Shown in pieces: positions 57,813-64,000 of a stretch of DNA of 64,000 nucleotides. The stretch's first letter is position 1. The number at the start of each line of letters is the position of its first letter. The stretch spans positions 452,351 through 516,350 of the forward strand of contig NZ_NSKD01000003.1 of NCBI RefSeq assembly GCF_002286965.1, in the 5' to 3' direction. The notes beneath the pieces are model-generated. The model did no database searches, had not been told where the DNA came from, and saw nothing but the letters and a program-made list of their open reading frames with translations. The DNA is from Halovibrio salipaludis (GTDB lineage: Bacteria; Pseudomonadota; Gammaproteobacteria; Pseudomonadales; Oleiphilaceae). The position numbers and the translations under genes are program-made.

Positions 57813-59278
57813 GCGAATGGCTGGATCAACCGGCACGGGACCTGGCCGGTGCCCTGCGTACCGGCAGCATCACCAGCGAGACTGTTACCGCTGAACTGCT
57901 GGCCCGCATCGACGCGCGCAACGCGCCCATCAATGCCGTCATTCACCTGGACCGTGAACGGGCCCTGGATCAGGCCCGGGAACGCGACCGGCAACGGGAA
58001 CAGGGCGAACACTGCGGCGCTCTGCACGGGCTGCCCATGACGGTGAAGGATGTCTGGGAGGTGGCCGGCATGCCGACCACCGCCGGCTCCTCCTCGCTGC
58101 AGGCGCACCGCCCCCGGCGCAATGCGGACGTCATCCAGCGGCTGGAGGAGGCCGGCGCCATCGTCATTGGAAAGACCAACGTGCCGCTGTTCGCCTCGGA
58201 CCTCCAGACCTACAACCGCCTGTTTGGCGTAACCAACAACCCCCGGGACCTGGCACGGACTCCCGGGGGGTCGTCCGGCGGCGCCGCAGCCGCCCTTGCC
58301 GCGGGCATGACACCACTGGAGGTAGGCTCGGATGTGGGCGGCTCCATCCGCACGCCGGCCCACTTCAACGGCGTATTCGGGCACAAGCCCAGCCGCGACA
58401 TAGTCTCCCTGCGCGGCCACATTCCCGGCCCTCCGGGGACCCTGACGCAGCCGGACCTGGCCGAAGGCGGCCCCATGGCGCGCACGGCGGACGACCTGGC
58501 CCTGCTGCTGGAGGTTATCGCCGGCCCCAGGCCCCACGAAGGTCCACAGTGGCAGCTGTCACTGCCGGAGCCCGCTTTCAGCCGCCTGGATCAGGTCAGG
58601 GTCGCCACCTGCTTCCATGACCCAGCCTCCCCGGTAGCCGATGCCCTTACCCGCCATTACGAGGATCTGGTAACACGGCTGGCGGATGCCGGCACCAGCG
58701 TGTCGCGGGCTGAGCATGAGTGGCTGGATCACCGCCAGCTGATGCCCCTCTATCACAACCTGCTGGGCAGCCTCCTGGGCACCGGCTTCCGGCCGAAACA
58801 GCGCCGCCAGCTCAGGCTGATGGGCTATCTGCTCCGGCTCTTCGGGCGCTGGATGCGGATGCCCCCTGGCCTGGAGCAGTACATCCTCGGCGTGAACCAG
58901 CCGGTCCTGAACTGGCTGCAGTATTCAGAACAGCGGGAAAAGGCCCGGGCGGCCCTTGTGCAGGATCTCTTCGGCGACGCCGACATACTGCTGACCCCGG
59001 TGACCCCTACCACGGCCATCCCCCACAACCGCAGCCAGCCCATGTTCCGCCGGAAGATCCTGGTGGATGGCAGGGAGCGGCCCTATACCGACCAGATGCA
59101 CTGGATTGCCCTGGCTACCACTCTGGGGCTGCCGGCCACGTCGGCCCCGGTTGGCATGGATGAGAACGGTCTGCCGTTCAACATCCAGATCATCGGCGCG
59201 CCCGGCCAGGACCGGGCTACGATCGAATTCGCACGCCTGATGGAAGAACAGGGGCTGAGCGGGTTTCAGGCCCCGTAG
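57809..59278 (+). CDS. Amidase-signature family enzyme
   Basis: The 489-aa enzyme has the Ser-cisSer-Lys triad regions: Lys in GLPMTVKDVWEVAGMPTTAG, and the Ser pair in TPGGSSGGAAAALAAGMTP with GSDVGGSIR. The likely reaction is amide hydrolysis; the substrate is unknown. No GatB/GatC partner is nearby, and its organisation suggests a stand-alone amidase rather than GatA. The TAG stop (59276-59278) is provided by the REP that fills the gap to the convergent thiolase gene. Confidence 0.88.
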   Translation: MSEWLDQPARDLAGALRTGSITSETVTAELLARIDARNAPINAVIHLDRERALDQARERDRQREQGEHCGALHGLPMTVKDVWEVAGMPTTAGSSSLQAHRPRRNADVIQRLEEAGAIVIGKTNVPLFASDLQTYNRLFGVTNNPRDLARTPGGSSGGAAAALAAGMTPLEVGSDVGGSIRTPAHFNGVFGHKPSRDIVSLRGHIPGPPGTLTQPDLAEGGPMARTADDLALLLEVIAGPRPHEGPQWQLSLPEPAFSRLDQVRVATCFHDPASPVADALTRHYEDLVTRLADAGTSVSRAEHEWLDHRQLMPLYHNLLGSLLGTGFRPKQRRQLRLMGYLLRLFGRWMRMPPGLEQYILGVNQPVLNWLQYSEQREKARAALVQDLFGDADILLTPVTPTTAIPHNRSQPMFRRKILVDGRERPYTDQMHWIALATTLGLPATSAPVGMDENGLPFNIQIIGAPGQDRATIEFARLMEEQGLSGFQAP

Positions 59279-59331
59279 GAGCGGCTACAGCCGCGATTAT
59301 CAAGGTGAATCGCGGCCATGGCCGCTCCTAC
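59275..59331. repeat. Paired REP-like element filling the amidase-thiolase gap
   Basis: Head-to-head units GTAGGAGCGGCTACAGCCGC and GCGGCCATGGCCGCTCCTAC with inner CGCGATT/AATCGCG. Each outer end contributes the TAG stop codon of the neighbouring gene (amidase 59276-59278, thiolase 59328-59330). No other intergenic sequence exists here. The stem could terminate both transcripts. Confidence 0.9.
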
Positions 59332-60665
59332 CCGCGCTCTACAATGGCCGTGACGCCCTGGCCGCCAGCGGCGCAGATGGAGATCAGCGCACGTCCGCTG
59401 CCCTTCTGCTCCAGCAGCTTGGCTGCAGTGGCCAGAATCCGGGCACCAGTGGCGGCAAAGGGATGGCCCGCCGCCAGGCTGCTGCCCTTAACATTGAGCC
59501 TGTCCCGGTCAATGCTGCCCAGTGGCTTCGAGAGGCCCAGCTTCTCCTTGCAGAAGGTCTGATCCTCCCAGGCCCTCAGGGTGCACAGCACCTGTGAAGC
59601 GAATGCCTCGTGGATCTCGTAGAAATCAAAGTCCTGCAGTGTGAGGCCAGCCTTGTCCAGCAGCCGCGGCACGGCATATGCCGGCGCCATCAGCAGGCCT
59701 TCCTTCTTGCCGACAAAATCCACGGCGCCTGTTTCAACATGGGTCAGATAGGCGCGCACCTTAAGGCCCCGCTGCTGCGCCCATTCCTCGCTGCCCAGCA
59801 GCACGGAGGACGCGCCATCGGTCAGCGCTGTGCTGTTGGCCGCCGTCATGGTGCCCTTTTCCTTATCGAAAACCGGCTTGAGCTGGGAGAGCTTCTCGAG
59901 TGAGGAGTCCGGACGCAGGATGTTGTCCCTCTCAAGCCCGGCCAGCGGCGTGATCAGGTCACTGAAGAAACCTTCCTCATAGGCCGCGGCCAGTTTCTGG
60001 TGGCTCTCAAGCGCCAGCTGGTCCTGCTCCTCACGGGGAATGCCCCACTCATGCGCGGTCACCTGCTGGTGCTCCCCCATGGACATGCCCGTACGCGGCT
60101 CGCTGTTCTCCGGGATCAGCGGCACCAGGTGCTTCGGGCGGAAGCGGGCGGCAATCTTGAGTCGTTCCGTGTTGGTCTTAGCCCGGTTGAGATCCAGCAG
60201 CAGCTCACGCAGGCCCTCACTCACGCCGATGGGGGCATCCGAGGTGGTGTCCGTGCCCCCCGCGATACCCGCATCCACCTGGCCCAGCGCAATCTTGTTG
60301 GCCACCAGGATGGCCGCTTCCAGACCCGTCCCACAGGCCTGCTGGATATCGTAGGCCGGGGTTTCGGGGGCCAGCCCGGAGCCCAGCACGGTCTCGCGGG
60401 TCAGGTTGAAGTCACGGGAATGCTTGATGACAGCACCGGCGACCACTTCCCCCAGGCGCTCCCCTTCCAGGCCGTAGCGATCCACCAGCCCACGGATGGC
60501 GGCCGTCAGCATGTCCTGGTTGGAAAGCTTGCTGTAGGCGGTATTGGACCGGGCGAATGGAATACGGTTGCCGCCGAGAATGGCGACCGGGCGCGGCAGC
60601 GTGGCAGCGGCCCCGTTACCCTTGCTCTGTCTGCTCTTACTGGAAGTCGATTTTGCTTGTGCCAT
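59328..60665 (-). CDS. Acetyl-CoA C-acyltransferase (thiolase)
   Basis: The 445-aa thiolase has the acyl-accepting Cys in YDIQQACGTGLEAAI, the His of the YEIHEAFASQVL motif, and the second catalytic Cys in ISICAAGGQGVTA near the C-terminus. The Lys/Ser-rich N-terminus (AQAKSTSSKSRQSKGNG) is a disordered leader. It is close to the FadI/FadA2 type. It is divergent from an HMW FabG-like gene, the pair also found in Mycobacterium (fadA2-fabG4). It could act in beta-oxidation or in making 3-oxoacyl-CoA for lipid or polyester synthesis. Confidence 0.9.
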   Translation of the reverse strand: MAQAKSTSSKSRQSKGNGAAATLPRPVAILGGNRIPFARSNTAYSKLSNQDMLTAAIRGLVDRYGLEGERLGEVVAGAVIKHSRDFNLTRETVLGSGLAPETPAYDIQQACGTGLEAAILVANKIALGQVDAGIAGGTDTTSDAPIGVSEGLRELLLDLNRAKTNTERLKIAARFRPKHLVPLIPENSEPRTGMSMGEHQQVTAHEWGIPREEQDQLALESHQKLAAAYEEGFFSDLITPLAGLERDNILRPDSSLEKLSQLKPVFDKEKGTMTAANSTALTDGASSVLLGSEEWAQQRGLKVRAYLTHVETGAVDFVGKKEGLLMAPAYAVPRLLDKAGLTLQDFDFYEIHEAFASQVLCTLRAWEDQTFCKEKLGLSKPLGSIDRDRLNVKGSSLAAGHPFAATGARILATAAKLLEQKGSGRALISICAAGGQGVTAIVERG

Positions 60666-60877
60666 GACGTTATATCCCTGTTGCTTTCAAGACGCGGAGA
60701 GAATCGGGTGCATACTGTGCGGATTACACACAAAGCCTCATTGGCTGAGGTGACGCTGCCGGGTGACAGCCGGTTCATTGCATTCAACGGGGTGAAAGCG
60801 CCCAATACAGCCACCTGAAAACGGCCGGGAAGCTCCCTGCTGTGACCCTTTTCCAGGGGATCCGTTACCATTCAGAT

Positions 60878-60893
60878 GTTCACAGAATGTAAC
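60878..60893 (+). promoter_or_regulatory. ACAGAATGT motif upstream of the FabG4-like gene
   Basis: GTTCACAGAATGTAAC shares the core ACAGAATGT, in gene-sense orientation and about 65 bases ahead of the ATG, with the site before the wax ester synthase. It also lies in the thiolase upstream region. Confidence 0.35.
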
Positions 60894-60949
60894 ATATCTC
60901 CGTTATGAATCTGAAAATGTTCCATTCCGACTGACCAGGGGATACTACT

Positions 60950-62377
60950 ATGTCCGATCTCTACCTCAAATTCGTGAATACATCTGTGGGCAAACAGGCC
61001 GCATCCTCACTCGGCCTGCCCTCCCCCATTGAGCTGGAACGCTGGAAGCGCCACGACCAGTCGTTCATTGAGGGCAAGGTGCTGGTGGGCGCCGGCCCCA
61101 GGCCGCGGGCCCTGTCCGCACTGGGTGAAACCCTGCGCGGCAGCCCGGCCACACTCTATTCCCCGGAAGGGCCCGCCACGCTGGGTGAATCCTCGGCACT
61201 GGTGGAAAGTGGCGTTGCCAAAACGCTGACCATGGAGGACGAGGCCATCGCCGAACACAAGTTCAAGGCACTGGTCTTCGACGCCACCGGCATCCGCGAC
61301 ACCAGCGAACTGCGTTGCCTGTATGACTTCTTCCACCCCACCATCCGCCAGATCGCCAAGTGCGGGCGGGTGCTGATCGTGGGCACGGATCCGGCCTCCT
61401 GCAAGAACCCCGCGCGCGCGGCGGCACACAAGGCCCTGGAGGGCTTTGTACGGTCGGTGGCCAAGGAGATCGGCAAGAAAGGAGCCACCGCCCAGCTGCT
61501 GTGGGTGGCCCCCAATGCCGAGAACCAGATCGAGTCCTCGGTGCGCTTTTTCCTCTCGCCCAAGTCGGCCTACGTGGACGGCCAGCCGGTGCGCATCGGC
61601 AAGGGCAGCGGCACCAAGGGCCGCACCGCCGTGAACACCAACGCCCCCCTGACTGGCAAGGTGGCACTGGTCACCGGGGCCAGCCGCGGCATCGGCGAGG
61701 CGATTGCCCGCACCCTGGCCCGGGACGGCGCACGCGTGGTCTGCCTGGACATTCCCGCCACCATGGAGGACCTCAATCGCGTGGCCGAGGACATCGGCGG
61801 TTCACCACTGGCGGCGGACATCACCGAAGACAACGGCCCGCGCCTGATCGCGGATCACCTGGAGGATGAATTCGGCGGCATCGATATTGTCGTTCACAAC
61901 GCCGGCGTCACCCGCGACAAGACCCTTGCCCGCATGCCGGAACACTTCTGGGACATGGCCATCGCCGTGAACCTGACGGCGGAGGAACGGATTGACGAGG
62001 AACTGATGGAGCGGGACCTGGTGCGCGAGAACGGCCGCATTGTCTGCGTCTCCTCCATTGCCGGGTTCGCGGGCAACTTCGGCCAGACCAACTATGCCGC
62101 CTCCAAATCCGGAGTCATCGGCTATGTGGAGAGCATGGCGCGGCAGCTGAAGAACGGCATCACCATCAACGCAGTGGCGCCCGGCTTCATTGAAACCCAG
62201 ATGACCGCCGCCATGCCGGTGACCATCCGCGAGGCCGGCCGGCGCATGAACAGCCTTTCCCAGGGCGGGCTGCCGGTGGATGTGGCGGAAACCATCGCCT
62301 GGTACTGCAACCCGCTCTCACGTGGCATCAACGGCAACGTGGTGCGCGTCTGCGGGCAGAGCCTGGTGGGCAAGTAA
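60950..62377 (+). CDS. High-molecular-weight 3-oxoacyl-(CoA/ACP) reductase, FabG4 type
   Basis: The 475-aa protein has an N-terminal flavodoxin-like inactive domain (about residues 1-225, including LVGAGPRPRALSALG) fused to a C-terminal SDR (VALVTGASRGIGEAIARTLARDG, NNAG variant HNAGVTRDKTLARM, catalytic Ser in VCVSSIAGFAGNFG, and QTNYAASKSGVIGY with Tyr/Lys). This double-domain layout is HMwFabG (FabG4), which reduces 3-oxoacyl-CoA with NADH in Mycobacterium. It is transcribed divergently from the thiolase gene. A CAGGGGA ribosome site precedes the ATG. Confidence 0.92.
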   Translation: MSDLYLKFVNTSVGKQAASSLGLPSPIELERWKRHDQSFIEGKVLVGAGPRPRALSALGETLRGSPATLYSPEGPATLGESSALVESGVAKTLTMEDEAIAEHKFKALVFDATGIRDTSELRCLYDFFHPTIRQIAKCGRVLIVGTDPASCKNPARAAAHKALEGFVRSVAKEIGKKGATAQLLWVAPNAENQIESSVRFFLSPKSAYVDGQPVRIGKGSGTKGRTAVNTNAPLTGKVALVTGASRGIGEAIARTLARDGARVVCLDIPATMEDLNRVAEDIGGSPLAADITEDNGPRLIADHLEDEFGGIDIVVHNAGVTRDKTLARMPEHFWDMAIAVNLTAEERIDEELMERDLVRENGRIVCVSSIAGFAGNFGQTNYAASKSGVIGYVESMARQLKNGITINAVAPGFIETQMTAAMPVTIREAGRRMNSLSQGGLPVDVAETIAWYCNPLSRGINGNVVRVCGQSLVGK

Positions 62378-62386
62378 GCCACGCCT

Positions 62387-62445
62387 GAATCGCGGCCATG
62401 GCCGCTCCCACGGAAATCATCCGCGGGAGCGGCTGAATCCGCGAT
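62387..62445. repeat. Paired REP-like element after the FabG4-like gene
   Basis: Units are in tail-to-tail order, AATCGCGGCCATGGCCGC then TCCCAC, and GCGGGAGCGGCTGAATCCGCG. It lies 10 bases after the stop codon and could serve as the terminator. The order is inverted compared with the elements at 28861 and 59275. Confidence 0.8.
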
Positions 62446-62858
62446 GCCGGACGGTTCCAAAGAAACAGTTGAGAGTCTGACAGACGTACGACGCTGAGCC
62501 TGATAGAGGGCCAGTCTTGTCTGTGCCAAAAAATGAGTCTTCAAGAGGGGGGAATAATGGTGGGTGGTGCTTCCACGCACTAAATCTTTCATCTATTTGT
62601 TTTTGAAGTATTTATTAAATCTATAAGCAAAAAAGTACCCCCAAAAATACCCCCAATTTTTCACGCCACCAGATTGGGGAAATCGACAATGGAGCGGATA
62701 TATTACCGAGATGCGAAAGATTGGAGTATCCGCGCCCACCTGGACGCTTACCCGGCGCTCGACTACGCAGACACTGAAACCCTGCAGATCTGACCCCCGA
62801 TCCAGTCGTAGACTGGTATGTCACGGGCAGGGCTGATTGCTGTTTGTCAGACTTGCCA
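62446..62858. other. Non-coding AT-rich stretch with C5-A5-type direct repeats; possible element scar
   Basis: About 410 bases separate the REP from the beta-barrel gene. The region 62585-62665 is strongly AT-rich and contains TACCCCCAAAAATACCCCCA (tandem short repeats), which I associate with sequence flanking some tyrosine-integrase insertions. A 34-codon frame (62689-62793, MERIYYRDAKDWSIRAHLDA...) is present but unrecognised and may be chance. No RNA gene or complete coding frame is seen. Confidence 0.35.
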
Positions 62859-63622
62859 TCACTGGCCCCTGTACCCCACCCCAATCATTGCTCTGGGCAT
62901 CACTCCACCCTCGAATTGCGTGGCCGAAGCGTTGAAGCTCAAATGCCAGGATTCACCGAGGAAACGCGTGTAACCTGCGCCAAGATAGACTCCTACTTTT
63001 TTGTCGTCTCCGACCTCAGCGGTTCGCGTGAGACCGACGTTTCTCACCTGCCCATTGATAACCTCCAGTGTTGGCGAAGCGCCACCAGAACCAACGTGGA
63101 GACTGGATTGGGTCTTGTTCCAACTGGGACCAAGCCTCAGAGCAACCGCTGACCGTTGCGATAATTCCCATTGATAACCAATAGTTGAGGCCAAGCTTCG
63201 AAAGGATTTCTCTACTTTCCCACTAAGCTGCTCCGTTGTTCCATCTGAGTAGCGTTGGCTCTCAAGACGACTGCCTTTGATATCGCGAGATTCATGGTAC
63301 GAAAGACGGTATTCCCAGCCCCCCCCTGAGTCACATACCCTAGTGCGAATCCGTAGTGTGGCTCGATTGAATCATCAGATTCATCTTCAACGGTAGCCGC
63401 GTCGAGAAGTCGAGCTCCGACTACAGTTGTTAGGTTCGAGAAGCTTTCCTCCCGTTTAAAGGCCTTCTCGGTACCTGCACCACCAACCATTCCCTCGACT
63501 ACGAATTCAGCCATGGCTGGCTGCGAGAAGCATAGAAAAGTTAGTAGCACCCGCCCCAGGACAATGGGAATTCGATTCTGCCTCAGCTGGTGTAGAGCTT
63601 TGGCTTGATGATGGATATTCAT
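62859..63622 (-). pseudogene. Outer-membrane beta-barrel protein gene interrupted at an 8-base G tract
   Basis: From ATG 63622 the frame encodes a signal peptide (VLGRVLLTFLCFSQPAMA) and barrel-like sequence up to GYVTQGG. At the C8 run on the plus strand (63319-63326) the barrel continues in another frame: WEYRLSYHESRDIKGSRLES and later GVYLGAGYTRFL to GVGYRGQ. One added (or two removed) base joins both into a protein of about 254 aa. It could be a phase-variable surface protein, a recent pseudogene or a sequencing error. Composition is lower in GC than the chromosome. Its ATG overlaps the stop of the small gene upstream (ATGA). Confidence 0.65.
63319..63326 (-). other. Poly-G (8) homopolymer tract within the beta-barrel gene
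   Basis: Eight consecutive C on the plus strand lie exactly where the two halves of the barrel reading frame must be joined. Nine (or six) G would restore the full frame; eight do not. Confidence 0.9.
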
Positions 63623-63804
63623 AATGAAAGCAGTTCGCAAGCTATTTGGTTGAACTCAGACTTCGAGAATCTCGAGACTACCAACACCGTGGAATCCGCT
63701 CCCTCGACGAGCTCACACCGTGAAGGCCCCGCGAGTTTGAATGGCTCACGTAAGTAAGCGTTCATTCCAAGACGTGGTAGACCTACGCCAAGCGAGTTGA
63801 TCAC
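63619..63804 (-). CDS. Small coupled protein of unknown function
   Basis: The 61-aa product shows no signal or transmembrane helix, and I recognise no family. Its GTG start (63804) overlaps the stop of the upstream gene (GTGA), and its stop overlaps the start of the beta-barrel gene (ATGA). Two such overlaps make it likely to be a genuine link of a translationally coupled operon. GC content is low here, as in the barrel gene. Confidence 0.45.
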   Translation of the reverse strand: MINSLGVGLPRLGMNAYLREPFKLAGPSRCELVEGADSTVLVVSRFSKSEFNQIACELLSL

Positions 63805-64000
63805 TTCACTTCATGAAGCGGTTTCAGTAATTCCGGCGAGACCTTGTACTGCTTGGTCCCGTCTTCGGCGAGCACGATCACGCTCTTGCGGTTGATCTTG
63901 GTGACGATGCCGAACGCCGGTCCCTCGCGAGTCTCGAAGGTCACCTTAAGCCCGACCCGCAGCTGGCTCAGCGCCTGCAGGTTTTCCTGCTCTTTGAGTT
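63801..64000 (-). CDS. Hypothetical protein with KOW/SH3-like C-terminus, 5' part outside the window
   Basis: Only the last 66 codons are present. They read as a helix (LKEQENLQALSQLRVGLKVT) and then a small beta-barrel-like segment, FETREGPAFGIVTKINRKSV and IVLAEDGTKQYKVSPELLK. This resembles KOW or SH3-like domains that bind nucleic acid or protein. Strong codon usage and the GTGA overlap with the 61-aa gene show that it is real. The full function cannot be assigned from this part. Confidence 0.6.
   Translation of the reverse strand, partial: LKEQENLQALSQLRVGLKVTFETREGPAFGIVTKINRKSVIVLAEDGTKQYKVSPELLKPLHEVK

Overview
The window is a high-GC (low-to-mid 60s % by eye) gammaproteobacterial chromosome segment. 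The core block truD-ispF-ispD-ftsB-eno-kdsA-pyrG, plus tamAB, fadL, msrPQ and a napEDABC operon, fits a respiratory gammaproteobacterium. A DesT/DesB-type desaturase locus, a wax-ester synthase and a high-molecular-weight FabG recall the Pseudomonas/Marinobacter/Ectothiorhodospiraceae neighbourhood; the genus cannot be fixed from this sequence alone.

Layout. 1-5.8 kb: minus-strand housekeeping genes for tRNA modification, isoprenoids, division, glycolysis, KDO and CTP. 5.9-12 kb: a frameshifted Cys-rich permease, an FAD dehydrogenase, a CPA2 cation/proton antiporter and a luciferase-like monooxygenase. 12-14.7 kb: an accessory island with an AbiTii-like protein, then a lower-GC three-gene operon of a 334-aa protein with a glycine-rich hydrophobic C-terminus and two paralogous 117-aa membrane proteins; I read it as a candidate membrane-toxin/immunity module. 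14.7-18.6 kb: small metabolic and membrane genes. 18.6-21.7 kb: desaturase, its electron-transfer partner and a divergent TetR regulator with two operators. 21.8-27.4 kb: a deacetylase-family protein and a manganese-type ABC transporter with a divergent MntR. 27.6-33.2 kb: RhlE, an antiporter remnant, an SDR, cytochrome c peroxidase, MsrPQ and SixA. 33.2-40 kb: two lipoproteins, an XdhC-linked molybdenum hydroxylase and SmrA. 40.2-48.6 kb: a response regulator/kinase pair, FadL and the nap operon. 48.4-57.8 kb: tamAB, TrhA-like protein, wax-ester synthase and a voltage-sensor-like protein. 57.8-62.4 kb: amidase, thiolase and FabG4-like reductase. 62.4-64 kb: a REP, an AT-rich scar and a tightly overlapping operon with a beta-barrel gene broken at an 8-base homopolymer.

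Themes. Lipid metabolism recurs (desaturase, FadL, wax-ester synthase, thiolase, FabG4). Respiratory and redox functions recur as well (Nap, cytochrome c peroxidase, MsrPQ), with FNR/Anr-like boxes at nearly the same distance upstream of napE and the peroxidase. REP-like elements (GTAGGAGCGG family) occur four times. One supplies the TAG stop codons of two convergent genes, one supplies the stop of a degenerate gene, and one lies inside the 5' coding region of the desaturase reductase. No tRNA, rRNA, CRISPR array or intact insertion sequence was recognised.
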